64,000 nucleotides of DNA, taken from NCBI RefSeq assembly GCF_963378085.1, contig NZ_OY726395.1, positions 2,294,001 through 2,358,000 of the forward strand, written 5' to 3'. This document shows, piece by piece, positions 47,632 through 57,061 of the stretch; the stretch's first letter is position 1, and every line of letters starts with the position of its first letter. Both the position numbers and the translations under genes were made by a program. Below the pieces are notes generated by a model that ran no database searches, was not told where the DNA came from, and saw nothing but the letters and a program-made list of their open reading frames with translations. Origin of the DNA: Mycolicibacterium sp. MU0050 (GTDB lineage Bacteria; Actinomycetota; Actinomycetes; Mycobacteriales; Mycobacteriaceae).

Positions 47632-49932
47632 CTAAGCCAGCAGCTCGTTGACCGCCGCGGCGAACTCCGGTGAGTCCGAGGCGGGAACGCTGCGGTAGGT
47701 CCCGCCGCTGATCGCCGCGACCGCCTCCCAGGTGGCGCGGTCCGGATCGGCGCCGACGTTGATGACGTCGACGACGACCGGTCGGGCCGGATCGACGCTG
47801 CTGCGGATGAGGTCCTGCAGGCCCTGCGCGCCGAGGGTCCGGTCGGTGTGCGGTCCGGAGGTGATCACGAGCACCGAGTTCGGTTGGCCCGGACGGAAAT
47901 TCGTCAGCGCATCGGCGTAGACGTTGCGCAGCGTGGTGAACGAGACCGCGCCGCCGGCCTGGCTGACCCCGCCCAGCGTCGAGGTCAACACGTCCCGACG
48001 GGACTGGCCGTCGATGTCGTCGCTGAGCGCACCCAGGTTGACCAGGGTCGTGCCGGCGGCGGCGTCGAAGGTGGTCAGCGAGACCGCGGCATCCGGTGGC
48101 AGCGCATCGATGCGGGCGTTGATCGCCGGCACGGAGGCGGCCAGGTTCAGGGAGCGGTCGAGCATGATCGACACGGCGGGGCCGGTGCCGACCGCCGGGC
48201 CGGCCAGCGCCTCCGAGAGCTCGAGGCGCGCGGCGTCGTCGCCGATCGACAGCGTCTGCTCCACCGCGGCACCGGTGGTGACCTCGCTGGTCGGCGGGTC
48301 GGTGCCGTCGACGCGGAAGCCGGCGTTGGACAACTCCGTCAACTGCTCGGGCCGCCGCATGAACCGTTCGAACTCGCTGGCGGCCGCGGTCTGCTCGTCG
48401 CTGAGCCAGTCTCCGGCCAGCAGCACCGTGGGGAAGTCCGCCACCGGCACCGCGCCGGGCGGAATCCACGACGTCAGAACGTCTTTCGCGTTGGACAGGT
48501 CGGCGGCGCGCCGGATCAGCTGCTGCTCGGTGGTGACCACGGCGTGCACCGGGGCGGCCGCCGGATCGTTGCCGTCCAGCAGGGCCCGCATGGCCTCGTC
48601 GAGGCTGTCGTCGGCGAGTTCGGGCGCCTCCGCGAGCAGCCGCGCGGCCGCACCGGCGCCGGCCGCTGCGGACGCGCCCGGCGGGGCGGAGGCCGCGGCC
48701 ACGGCCTCGACCGCGAGGTCTGCGGCGTTGCTGTTGCCGGTCGCGGGCAACGCCAGTCGCAGCGAACCCCACCCCGGCCGCTCGAGGTTGTCCAGGCCGG
48801 CCGGATCGGCCTGCAGGTCGGGCAGCGAGGCCCAGGTCTGTTGCGCCAGGGCCGGTTTGAGGTCGGGGTGCATGGCCAGCAGGACCGGTGACGACACCAA
48901 CGACTTGCTGTTGGTCACCGCTTCCGGTCCGGCCGCGGCCTCCAGCCGCGCCTCGGACGCGGAGCTGGCCGGAATCCACAGCGCGGGCTTCTCGCCCAGG
49001 TCCGTCGGCCACTGCTCGACCAGTCCGGCGACGACGGCGTCGGGGGCGGCGCTGCGCACGCCGACCGAGACGCAGTGATCCCCGATGGGGCCGGCGGTTT
49101 CGTTGTACCTGGCGGCCAGTTGCTCGACCTGCTCGGCGATCGCCGCGTCCGCGACGACGGCGACGGTGGCCTCACCCTGCAGGCACCGGCCGGCCGCCAC
49201 CTCGGAACGGTCCGAGAGCGCGTCGCCGAAGAACCGCCACATGATGAACCCGGCGACCAGCGCGACCACGGTCGCCAGGGCGACGATGACCCCGACGCTG
49301 ACGCCGCGGCGACCCGGCGCCACGGTGCGGTGGCTGCCGGTCCATTCCCCGTCGTTGCGGTGCCCGCCGGAACTCTGGGCGGGACTGTCCGGCTCCGACG
49401 AGAACCCGGCGCGGGCCGGGTAGCCGAACCGGTCGTCGACGTCCGCGTCGGCGGCATCGTCGTCGCCGTCGTCGTCCTCGTAATCGGTGTCGTAGTCCGA
49501 GTCGTACCCGGTGTCATACCCGGCGCTGTAGCCCGAGTCGTAACCCTGGTCGGTCCGGAACCGGTCGTCGTAGCGGGCCTCACCGTAGGGATCGGTGTCG
49601 TCCTCGCGGCCTCCGTACCGCTGCGAGGGATACCCGCCGGCGGCCGGGTCGGCGTCGGGCAACTCGGCACGTTCGCCCGGATAGCGCGATTCGTACTCGG
49701 CCGCGTAGTTGTAACCGCCGGCCGGATGATCCTCGCGGTACACCTCCCCGGGCCCGGGGTACTGGTCGTCGGGTTCCGACATCGGGCGGTAGTGCCGGCC
49801 CTGGTCGGCGTCGGTGGCGTCGGCGTCCCCGGCGGAGTCGTGGTGGTCCGACCCGTACCGGTCGGGGTCGTACTGCTCGCTCTCGTACTGATCGTCGGAA
49901 TCGTCGGGGTCGGGAATGCGATGCCTACCCAC
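47632..49932 (-). CDS. VWA-domain membrane protein (Rv1836c homologue)
   Basis: 766 aa. The cytoplasmic N-terminus (1-210) is disordered and extremely rich in Asp, Tyr and Gly, with GY/DY repeats at 130-152. One membrane helix is at 211-232. A solute-binding-like region (about 245-540, CLQGEATVAVVADAAIAEQV) precedes a von Willebrand A domain (about 575-766). The metal site appears degenerate: SIMLDRSLN has only part of DxSxS, and the later strand reads VLVITSGPHT where ITDG is typical. Function unknown; a substrate or partner of envelope kinases is possible. GTG 49932 start. Confidence 0.85.
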   Translation of the reverse strand: MGRHRIPDPDDSDDQYESEQYDPDRYGSDHHDSAGDADATDADQGRHYRPMSEPDDQYPGPGEVYREDHPAGGYNYAAEYESRYPGERAELPDADPAAGGYPSQRYGGREDDTDPYGEARYDDRFRTDQGYDSGYSAGYDTGYDSDYDTDYEDDDGDDDAADADVDDRFGYPARAGFSSEPDSPAQSSGGHRNDGEWTGSHRTVAPGRRGVSVGVIVALATVVALVAGFIMWRFFGDALSDRSEVAAGRCLQGEATVAVVADAAIAEQVEQLAARYNETAGPIGDHCVSVGVRSAAPDAVVAGLVEQWPTDLGEKPALWIPASSASEARLEAAAGPEAVTNSKSLVSSPVLLAMHPDLKPALAQQTWASLPDLQADPAGLDNLERPGWGSLRLALPATGNSNAADLAVEAVAAASAPPGASAAAGAGAAARLLAEAPELADDSLDEAMRALLDGNDPAAAPVHAVVTTEQQLIRRAADLSNAKDVLTSWIPPGAVPVADFPTVLLAGDWLSDEQTAAASEFERFMRRPEQLTELSNAGFRVDGTDPPTSEVTTGAAVEQTLSIGDDAARLELSEALAGPAVGTGPAVSIMLDRSLNLAASVPAINARIDALPPDAAVSLTTFDAAAGTTLVNLGALSDDIDGQSRRDVLTSTLGGVSQAGGAVSFTTLRNVYADALTNFRPGQPNSVLVITSGPHTDRTLGAQGLQDLIRSSVDPARPVVVDVINVGADPDRATWEAVAAISGGTYRSVPASDSPEFAAAVNELLA

Positions 49933-49984
49933 GCCTAATCACCCCTGACTTTCGCCGTTGACCCGTCGTTCGAGCTGAGTTTAG

Positions 49985-52189
49985 TCACTTCCCCAAACTG
50001 GCCTTGAGCTCCCGGCGCCGCCGATGCAGGATCGGCTCGGTGTAGCCGTTGGGCTGTTCGGCGCCGGCCAGGATCAGTTCCTCGGCGGCCTTGAACGCGA
50101 TGCTGGAATCGAAGTCCGGGGCCAGCGGACGGTAGCTGGGATCGCCGGCGTTCTGCCGGTCGACCACCGGGGCCATCCGCTCCAGGCTGGCGCGCACCAC
50201 CTCGGCGGTGATCACGCCGTGGCGCAGCCAGTTCGCCAGCAGCTGGCTCGAGATGCGCAGCGTCGCGCGGTCTTCCATCAGCGCGACGTCATGGATGTCG
50301 GGCACCTTCGAGCAGCCGACGCCCTGGTCGATCCAGCGCACCACGTAACCGAGGATCGACTGGCAGTTGTTGTCGACCTCCTCGTGGATCTCCTCGGGCG
50401 CCCACGTCAACGACGCCGGGTCGGCCAGCGGGATGGTCAACAGCTGCTCCAGGGTGGTGCGCGGCTGGCCGGCCAGTTCGGCCTGCACGGCGAACACGTC
50501 GACCTGGTGATAGTGCAGGGCGTGCAGGGTGGCGGCGGTCGGCGACGGGACCCAGGCGGTGCTGGCCCCGGCGCGCGGCTGCCCGATCTTCTGCTCCACC
50601 ATGTCGGCCATCAGATCCGGCATGGCCCACATGCCCTTGCCGATCTGCGCCCGGCCGGACAGGCCGGCGGCCAGTCCCGCGTCGACGTTGGCGTTCTCGT
50701 AGGCCGCGATCCACGGCTGGCTCTTCATCGCGCCCTTGCGGACCATGGGGCCGGCCTCCAGCGAGGTGTGGATCTCGTCGCCGGTGCGGTCCAGGAAGCC
50801 GGTGTTGATGAACACCACGCGGTCGGCGGCGGCCTTGATGCACGCCTTGAGGTTGGCCGAGGTGCGGCGCTCCTCATCCATGATGCCGACCTTGAGGGTG
50901 CCGGCCGGCAGGCCCAGCACGTCCTCGACGCGGCCGAACAACTCGCAGGTGAACGCGACCTCGTCGGGGCCGTGCATCTTGGGCTTGACGATGTAGATCG
51001 ACCCCGTGCGGCTGTTGGTCAACGGTCCGTTGGCCTCGGACTCCTTGAGTCCGTGGATGGCGATCAGACTGGTGAACAGGGCGTCCTGGATGCCCTCGAA
51101 GACCTCTTTTTCGGCGCCGTCGTCGGTGCCGGTGACGATGGCGTCGTTGGTCATCAGGTGCCCGACGTTGCGGACGAACAGCAGGCTGCGCCCCGGCAGG
51201 GTCAGCTCGCCACCGTCGCCCGTGGTGTAGGTGCGGTCGGCGTTGAGCACCCGGGTGAAGGACTTGCCGCCCTTGGCGACCTCCTCGGACAGGTCGCCGC
51301 GGTTCAGGCCGAGCCAGTTGCGGTAGCCGAGCACCTTGTCCTCGGCGTCGACCGCGGCCACCGAGTCCTCGAAGTCCATGATCGTGGTGACGGCCGACTC
51401 CAGGATGACGTCCTTGATGCCGGCCGTGTCGGTGGCCCCGACCGGGGAGTCGGGATCGATCGCGATCTCGATGTGCAGGCCGTGGTTGACCAGCAGCACC
51501 GCGGCGGGCTGCTCGGCGTCGCCGGTGTAGCCGGCGAACTGCTCGGTGCTCGCCAGCGCCACCGCATCGTCGTCACCGACGGCGACGCGCAGCGCACCGT
51601 CGACGACGGACAGTCCGGTGACGTCGGTCCACGACCCGGAGGTCAGCGGGGCCGCCTCGTCGAGGAAGTTGCGGGCGTAGGCGATCACCTTGTCGCCGCG
51701 GACCCGGTTGTAGCTGGTGCCCTTTTCGGCCCCGCCGTCCTCGCTGATGACGTCGGAACCGTAGAGCGCGTCGTACAGCGAGCCCCACCGCGCGTTGGCG
51801 GCGTTGATCGCGAACCGCGCGTTGAGCACCGGGACCACCAGCTGCGGGCCGGCCGTCGAGGCGATCTCCGGATCCACCCCGGAGGTGGTGATGGTGAAGT
51901 CCTCGGGCTCGGGCTGCAGGTAGCCGATCTCGGTGAGGAAGCTCTGGTAGGCCTCGGGGTCGTGCGGTTCGAGCACACGCTGCCGGTGCCACTTGTCGAT
52001 CTGCGCCTGCAGCTCGTCGCGCCGCGCCAGGAGACTCTCGTTCTGCGGGGTCAGGTCGGCGACGACCTTGTCCACGCCCGCCCAGAAGGTATCGGGATCG
52101 ATGTCGGTGCCCGGCAGCGCTTCGTTGTTGATGAAGTCGTGCAGCACCCGGGCCACTCGCAGGTTGCCCACGGTCACGCGCTCAGTCAT
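49985..52189 (-). CDS. glcB: Malate synthase G
   Basis: 734 aa, homologue of Rv1837c. It condenses glyoxylate with acetyl-CoA to malate, completing the glyoxylate shunt with ICL2. Family landmarks are [18 protein letters not shown], the active-site strand region [19 protein letters not shown] and [15 protein letters not shown]. Start ATG 52189 has a strong GAGGAGGAG just upstream; an in-frame ATG 39 nt earlier is weaker. A 12-nt palindrome in the leader may be an operator. The Rv1841c/Rv1842c homologues are upstream on the same strand. Confidence 0.96.
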   Translation of the reverse strand: MTERVTVGNLRVARVLHDFINNEALPGTDIDPDTFWAGVDKVVADLTPQNESLLARRDELQAQIDKWHRQRVLEPHDPEAYQSFLTEIGYLQPEPEDFTITTSGVDPEIASTAGPQLVVPVLNARFAINAANARWGSLYDALYGSDVISEDGGAEKGTSYNRVRGDKVIAYARNFLDEAAPLTSGSWTDVTGLSVVDGALRVAVGDDDAVALASTEQFAGYTGDAEQPAAVLLVNHGLHIEIAIDPDSPVGATDTAGIKDVILESAVTTIMDFEDSVAAVDAEDKVLGYRNWLGLNRGDLSEEVAKGGKSFTRVLNADRTYTTGDGGELTLPGRSLLFVRNVGHLMTNDAIVTGTDDGAEKEVFEGIQDALFTSLIAIHGLKESEANGPLTNSRTGSIYIVKPKMHGPDEVAFTCELFGRVEDVLGLPAGTLKVGIMDEERRTSANLKACIKAAADRVVFINTGFLDRTGDEIHTSLEAGPMVRKGAMKSQPWIAAYENANVDAGLAAGLSGRAQIGKGMWAMPDLMADMVEQKIGQPRAGASTAWVPSPTAATLHALHYHQVDVFAVQAELAGQPRTTLEQLLTIPLADPASLTWAPEEIHEEVDNNCQSILGYVVRWIDQGVGCSKVPDIHDVALMEDRATLRISSQLLANWLRHGVITAEVVRASLERMAPVVDRQNAGDPSYRPLAPDFDSSIAFKAAEELILAGAEQPNGYTEPILHRRRRELKASLGK

Positions 52190-52221
52190 TACTCCTCCTC
52201 GGCCGGCAATCCCATCCATCC

Positions 52222-52233
52222 TACCCATGGGTA
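52222..52233 (-). promoter_or_regulatory. Perfect palindrome in the glcB leader
   Basis: TACCCATGGGTA is a perfect 12-nt palindrome 33-44 nt upstream of the glcB ATG. GGGTAACC (52229-52236) is also inverted as GGTTACCC at 52293-52300, over the stop codon of the preceding gene. Position and symmetry suggest an operator; the regulator is unknown. Confidence 0.4.
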
Positions 52234-52294
52234 ACCTGCGCGTTTCCGGACGGCATCACCCAGTCGCAGGTCACAAACCCCACCGGGGGTCTGG

Positions 52295-53206
52295 TTACCC
52301 CACAGCACCGGAATTGCCACACGCCGCGCCAGCAACCCCCTCGGCGCCGGCCAGCAGCGCCCGGCACCGGTCGATCAGCTGTGCGCGCAGTGGCACGGCC
52401 CGGCGGCCGATCTCGGCCTGCAGCCGGACGTATTCGGCGCGCCCGGCGGGATCCTCGACGCGCAGCGGTTCCAGCCCGAAGCCGCGCAGGTCGTACGGGC
52501 TCGCGCGCATATCGAGTTCGCGGGCCTCGGCAGCCAGGTCCAGGCAGTCGAGCAGCAGCGCCGAATCCAGCAACGGCATCAGCTTGTAGGCCCACTTGTA
52601 GAGGTCCATGTTGGTGTGGACGCAGCCCGGCTGCTCCCGCTCCAGTTGGGTCGCGCGGGTCAACCGCGTCGCGTTCCTGGGTGCGGCCGGCGCCGTGAAG
52701 AACCGATAGGCGTCGTAGTGGCTGCAGCGCAGCGGCATGGCCTCGACGACGGCATCGGTGCCGTCCTGGCCGAGCCGCAGCGGCACCGCCGCGTGGCGCA
52801 CGTCGTCGCTGCGGTACACCATCGCCCACTCGTGCAAACCGAAGCAGTTGAGCTGCGGTGTCCGCTCGGCCGTCGCGGACAACAACGCTTCGATGAAGCC
52901 GATGGTCTCGAGGCGGCCGGCCCGGTACTGCGAACCCACGGTCACCCCGGCCTCGGTGCGGACGTACCCCGTGCGGCCCGAGTACTCGCGGGCGCGCGGG
53001 CCGGCGAGCACCGTCCCGTAACCGGGGTGCCAACGCAGCAGCTGGCGCGGCCGCAGGCTGTAATAGGTGAACAGGAAATCCCAGACCGGGTGCGGTTGCC
53101 CGGCGCCGGAGTGCGCGGCCAGAAAGCTCTCCACCCGTCGCCGGTGCTCCTCGGCGCGCTCGGTCCAAACCCGCTCGGGCAGAACCACATTCGTTGCTGC
53201 GGTCAC
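52295..53206 (-). CDS. Conserved actinobacterial protein (often labelled 3-methyladenine DNA glycosylase)
   Basis: 303 aa, cytosolic. Recognisable stretches are HPVWDFLFTYYSLRPRQLLR, WHPGYGTVL, NCFGLHEWAMVYR, LRCSHYDAYRFFT and CVHTNMDLYKWAYKL. Similar proteins in actinobacterial genomes have been labelled 3-methyladenine DNA glycosylase, but no helix-hairpin-helix or other glycosylase motif is visible. I treat the function as unknown. The invariant His/Asp/Tyr residues in these motifs suggest an enzyme. GTG 53206 is 8 nt after the CNNM protein gene, so it is in the same operon. Confidence 0.7.
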   Translation of the reverse strand: MTAATNVVLPERVWTERAEEHRRRVESFLAAHSGAGQPHPVWDFLFTYYSLRPRQLLRWHPGYGTVLAGPRAREYSGRTGYVRTEAGVTVGSQYRAGRLETIGFIEALLSATAERTPQLNCFGLHEWAMVYRSDDVRHAAVPLRLGQDGTDAVVEAMPLRCSHYDAYRFFTAPAAPRNATRLTRATQLEREQPGCVHTNMDLYKWAYKLMPLLDSALLLDCLDLAAEARELDMRASPYDLRGFGLEPLRVEDPAGRAEYVRLQAEIGRRAVPLRAQLIDRCRALLAGAEGVAGAACGNSGAVG

Positions 53207-53214
53207 GGCGGGCC

Positions 53215-54270
53215 CTACACCCGGTGGGTCCCGTCGCGCACGGTGCCGACCAGATCCTCGACCAGGTCTTCGAGCGCGGCCATGGCTACCACGGCGCCGG
53301 CGGCGTCGGTGGCCAGCGCCAGATGGCTGTTGGTCCGGCGCAGCCGCGACAGCGCGTCGGGCAGCGGCAGAGACGCGGGGACCCGCGGCAGCGGCCGCAC
53401 CACCGACGGGTCGACCACGGCGTCCGGATCGTCACCGAGGGCGAGGACGTCCTTGATGTGCAGGTAGCCGGTGAACGCGCCGGTGGCGTCGACGACCGGG
53501 AAGCGCGAATACCCGGTTTCGGCCAGCGCGCGCTCCACCTCGCCGACGGTGGGGCCGGCCCCCGGTGCGGCGACGGGCACCGCGCGGATCTTGTGCAGCG
53601 GGACGGCGACGTCGGCGACCACCCGGGTCCGGATCTGCAGCGCCCGGGTCAGACGTGTGTGCTCCTCAGGATCGAGCAGGCCCTCGGACACCGATTCGGC
53701 GATCATCTCCGCGAGTTCGACGGTGGAGACCGTCACGTCGAGTTCGTCCTTCGGCTGCACCCGGACCATCCGCAACGTCATGTTGGCGCACCAGTTGTAG
53801 AACGCGATGAACGGCCGCGCGGCCTTCATGTACACCAGATACGCCGGGATCAGCAGCATCGCCGTGGTTTCCGGCCCCGCGATGGCGATGTTCTTCGGGA
53901 CCATCTCGCCGAGCAGCACGTGCAGCGTGACCACCAGGCCCAGCGCCACCACGAACGACACGGAGTGCAGCACCGCGTCGGGGATGCCGAGCAGGTCGAA
54001 CGGGGTTTCCAGCAAATGCGCGATGGCCGGTTCGCCCACCCGACCGAGCAGGATCGAACACACCGTGATGCCCAGTTGTGCCCCGGCGAGCATGAGCGAG
54101 AGCTGTTCGCCGGCCCGGATCACCGTGACGGCGCGCTTCTTGCCCTGCTCGACGAGCGCCTCGAGGCGGTCCCGGCGCGCGGAGATCAACGCGAACTCCG
54201 AACCGACGAAGAACGCGTTGGCCGCCAGCAGGATCACCGTCAGCACCACCCCGAACAGATCGCCGCCCAT
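53215..54270 (-). CDS. CNNM/CBS-domain membrane protein (Rv1841c homologue)
   Basis: 351 aa. The N-terminal CNNM/DUF21 domain has three or four membrane helices (FGVVLTVILLAANAFFVGSE; SLMLAGAQLGITVCSILLGRVGE). A CBS pair follows (AEMIAESVSEGLLD, FPVVDATGAFTGYLHIKDVL). The C-terminal CorC/HlyC transporter-associated domain present in its neighbour is missing. The family is linked to magnesium/cobalt efflux; older annotation says haemolysin. The ATG overlaps the upstream stop by one base (TGATG). Confidence 0.9.
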   Translation of the reverse strand: MGGDLFGVVLTVILLAANAFFVGSEFALISARRDRLEALVEQGKKRAVTVIRAGEQLSLMLAGAQLGITVCSILLGRVGEPAIAHLLETPFDLLGIPDAVLHSVSFVVALGLVVTLHVLLGEMVPKNIAIAGPETTAMLLIPAYLVYMKAARPFIAFYNWCANMTLRMVRVQPKDELDVTVSTVELAEMIAESVSEGLLDPEEHTRLTRALQIRTRVVADVAVPLHKIRAVPVAAPGAGPTVGEVERALAETGYSRFPVVDATGAFTGYLHIKDVLALGDDPDAVVDPSVVRPLPRVPASLPLPDALSRLRRTNSHLALATDAAGAVVAMAALEDLVEDLVGTVRDGTHRV

Positions 54271-55640
54271 CAGTGGGCCCTCCCGTCGGTGGATTCGTCG
54301 GCCCGGCGGCCGATCTCGGTGAGCGCGAGCTGATCGATGCGGCGGCCGTCCATGGCCACCACGGTGGCCAGCCAGCGCACCGGGTCCTCGTACCCGCCGT
54401 CGGGGTCGAAGGCGTGCAACTCGACGCTCTCGCCGTTCTCCGGGATGTGCCCCAGCTCGTCGAGCACCAGCCCGCCGATGGTCTCGTAATCCCCTTCGGG
54501 GGCGCGGAAACCGGTGGCGGCGGCCACCTCGTCGATGCGCAGCAGGCCCGAGACGTACCAGCCGCGGCCGGCCTGTACGACGTCGGGGGTGGCGTCGTCG
54601 TGCTCGTCGCGGACGTCGCCGACGATCTCCTCGATCATGTCCTCGACGGTGACCATGCCGGCGGTACCGCCGTATTCGTCGACCACCAGGGCGGTCTGCA
54701 TGCCGTTGGCGCGCACCTGGGTCATGACGGCGTCGCCGTCGAGCGTGGACGGCACCACCGCGACCGGCTGCGCCAGGGTCGCCAGCCGCGTGTGCGCCCG
54801 CTTGGCCGGCGGTATCTCGAAGACCTGCTTGACGTGCACGATGCCGACGGTCTCGTCCAGGTCGCCCTCGACGATGGGGAAGCGGGAGAAGCCGGTCTCG
54901 GTGGCCGCGGCCACCAGGTCGGCCACCGTCTGGTCGGCCTGCAGCGCCTCGATCTTCGAGCGCGGGGTCATGAGCTCCTCGGCGCTGCGCTCACCGAAGC
55001 GCAGCGATCGGTCCACCAGCGTGGCCGTGACCGGGTCCAGCGCGCCGTGGCGCGCGGAGGTGCGCACCAGCGAGACCAGCTCCTGCGGGGAGCGGGCCGA
55101 CCGCAACTCCTCGGCGGGCTCGATGCCCATTCGGCGCAGAATCCAGTTCGCGGTGCCGTTGGTGGCTTTGATGACCGGGGTGAACAGCGTCGAGAACAGG
55201 ATCTGCGGCCCCGCGCTGGCCCGCGCGGTGGGCACCGGCAGCGCCACCGCGAGGTTCTTCGGCACCAATTCGCCGTAGACCATCGACAGTGAGGTGGCGA
55301 TCAGCAACGCCAGCGCCAGGGCGACGCCGCCGGCCACGCCGGCCGGCAGCCCCAGGGCGTCCAACAGCGGGCGCAGCAGTCGCGCGACCACCGGCTCGGC
55401 CAGGTAGCCGGTGGCCAGGGTGGTGATCGAGATGCCGAGCTGGGCCCCGGAAAGCTGGAAGGACAGCGTGCGATGGGCCTGCTGGACGAACTTGTCGCGG
55501 CGGTCGCCGGTACGCGCATTGGCATCGACGGTGCTGCGTTCCAGCGCGGTCAGGGAGAACTCGGCCGCGACGAACAACGCGGTCCCGGCCGTCAGGACCA
55601 GGATCGCCAGCACGCTCAACGCGGTCAGCCAGCCGTTCAT
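54270..55640 (-). CDS. CNNM/CBS-domain transporter (Rv1842c homologue)
   Basis: 456 aa. It has a CNNM membrane domain ([40 protein letters not shown]), a CBS pair ([38 protein letters not shown]) and a C-terminal CorC/HlyC domain ([30 protein letters not shown]). It is probably a magnesium or divalent-metal exporter subunit working with the adjacent paralogue. Start ATG 55640 (MNGWLTAL) begins the first helix directly. It is divergent from the iron ABC operon, 339 nt away. Confidence 0.92.
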   Translation of the reverse strand: MNGWLTALSVLAILVLTAGTALFVAAEFSLTALERSTVDANARTGDRRDKFVQQAHRTLSFQLSGAQLGISITTLATGYLAEPVVARLLRPLLDALGLPAGVAGGVALALALLIATSLSMVYGELVPKNLAVALPVPTARASAGPQILFSTLFTPVIKATNGTANWILRRMGIEPAEELRSARSPQELVSLVRTSARHGALDPVTATLVDRSLRFGERSAEELMTPRSKIEALQADQTVADLVAAATETGFSRFPIVEGDLDETVGIVHVKQVFEIPPAKRAHTRLATLAQPVAVVPSTLDGDAVMTQVRANGMQTALVVDEYGGTAGMVTVEDMIEEIVGDVRDEHDDATPDVVQAGRGWYVSGLLRIDEVAAATGFRAPEGDYETIGGLVLDELGHIPENGESVELHAFDPDGGYEDPVRWLATVVAMDGRRIDQLALTEIGRRADESTDGRAH

Positions 55641-55979
55641 GAGGCGGCCTCGAGACGGACGCCGGGCCAAGTGCCCGGCCGACTAGAGGAAGGTTCTTCG
55701 GGTTCGGCGACGGCGGACGAAGGCCGCGCTACCTGGAGGTCCCGCCCGGTGGGGGCGGCCTCGACGGGTGCCTGCGGCACGTGGTCCCTTTCACTGCTCG
55801 ACGATCGCGCCCCGGATCGGTCGCGCGCGAACACACATCCTAGCGGCAGATCCCGACCCCGTGAGAAGACCCTGGGAAAAGCGCCTGGGTAACCGCAAAG
55901 GCAAGCCTTAGCTACGTGGTAGATTCCCGACGATTATCCAATACAAAAGTTCCCTACCGATTTGGCAGGTTGAGTAAGT
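55641..55979. other. Divergent intergenic region between the Rv1842c homologue and the iron ABC operon
   Basis: 339 nt without a confident gene. It holds a small hairpin (GCCGGGC 55661-55667 with GCCCGGC 55673-55679) in the leader of the CNNM gene. A minus-strand reading frame of 65 codons (55637-55834) starts at GTG and ends in a TGA overlapping the CNNM ATG, possibly a leader peptide but without a ribosome-binding site. The candidate IdeR box is at 55897-55910. The AT-rich stretch at 55934-55949 (TATCCAATACAAAAGT) probably holds the -10 of the iron operon. Confidence 0.5.
55897..55910 (+). promoter_or_regulatory. Candidate IdeR/DtxR iron box
   Basis: AAAGGCAAGCCTTA contains the dyad AAGGC-AA-GCCTT. 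Read on the other strand and extended, it agrees with the 19-nt IdeR consensus (TTAGGTTAGGCTAACCTAA) at about 12 positions. It sits 70-83 nt upstream of an iron-transport operon, where iron-dependent repression would be expected. Confidence 0.5.
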
Positions 55980-57041
55980 ATGGCGATTTCGATCTCGAAG
56001 ATGGCGACGGGTTTCGCCGCGGCGGCGGCGATGGTCGCCATGAGCGCCTGCGGGTCGGGCACCCAATCTGAACCGGAAGCCCCCGACACCCCCGGCGCCG
56101 GGGCCGACGACCAGAAGGTGGTCGTCTATTCGGGGCGCAGCGAGGACCTGGTGGCGCCGCTGTTCGAGCAGTTCACCAGCGATACCGGCATCGAGGTCGA
56201 GGTGCGCTACGCCGGCTCGGGCGAGTTGGCCGCGCAGTTGCTCACCGAAGGCGATCAGTCCCCGGCCGACGTGTTCTTCTCCCAGGACGCCGGCGCGCTG
56301 GGTGCGGTCGCCAACGCGGGCCTGTTCGCCCCGATCGAGGCCGACACGCTCGCCGCGGTGCCCGAGCAGTACTCCGCGGCCGACGGCACCTGGGTGGGGG
56401 TGTCCGGGCGGGCCCGCGTCATCGTCTACAACCCCACCGTCGCGCCGAACCCGCCGGACACCATCGACGGGCTGCTGGCACCGGAGTGGAAGGGCAAGAT
56501 CGGCTTCGCCCCCAGCAACGCGTCCTGGCAGTCGTTCGTCACCGCCCTGCGCGTCCTGCGCGGCGAGGACGGCGCCGCGGAATGGCTGCGGGCGTTCAAG
56601 GCCCAGGAGCCGATTCCGTACGAGGGCAACGGCGCGGTCCGAAACGCCGTGGATTCCGGTCAGGTCGCGCTCGGCCTGGTCAACCACTACTACCTGTACG
56701 AACTCATCGACAGCAAGGGCGCCGAGAACGTCGTCGCCCAGAACAAGTTCATGGCCCCCGGCGACCCCGGCGGCCTGGTGAACGTCGCCGGCGTCGGCGT
56801 GCTGAAGTCCGCGCCGAATCCGGAGGCCGCCCAGCAGTTCGCGGCGTATCTGGTGGGGGAGTCCGCGCAGAAGTTCTTCGCGACCGAGACCGCCGAGTAT
56901 CCGCTGATCGAAGGGGTCGAGCCCGGCGCCGAGATGCCGCCGCTGGCCGAGTTGAATCCGCCGGCGGTGGATCTCTCCTCCCTCGATGACCTCGAAGCCA
57001 CCCAGCAGCTGCTGGTGGAGACCGGTCTGCTGACAAACTGA
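55980..57041 (+). CDS. Iron(III) ABC transporter substrate-binding lipoprotein
   Basis: 353 aa. Lipoprotein signal ends in VAMSAC (lipobox Cys24). The mature protein is a FutA/FbpA-class ferric-iron binder: VVVYSGRSEDLVAPLFEQF, ADVFFSQDAGALGAV, PEWKGKIGFAP and the paired tyrosines in NHYYLYE that ligate iron in this family. It captures ferric iron at the cell surface for the permease and ATPase encoded next. Start ATG 55980 has AGGTTGAG about 7 nt upstream. Expression is probably iron-regulated through the box upstream. Confidence 0.92.
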   Translation: MAISISKMATGFAAAAAMVAMSACGSGTQSEPEAPDTPGAGADDQKVVVYSGRSEDLVAPLFEQFTSDTGIEVEVRYAGSGELAAQLLTEGDQSPADVFFSQDAGALGAVANAGLFAPIEADTLAAVPEQYSAADGTWVGVSGRARVIVYNPTVAPNPPDTIDGLLAPEWKGKIGFAPSNASWQSFVTALRVLRGEDGAAEWLRAFKAQEPIPYEGNGAVRNAVDSGQVALGLVNHYYLYELIDSKGAENVVAQNKFMAPGDPGGLVNVAGVGVLKSAPNPEAAQQFAAYLVGESAQKFFATETAEYPLIEGVEPGAEMPPLAELNPPAVDLSSLDDLEATQQLLVETGLLTN

Positions 57042-57061
57042 CCGAGCTACGCAGCGACTCG

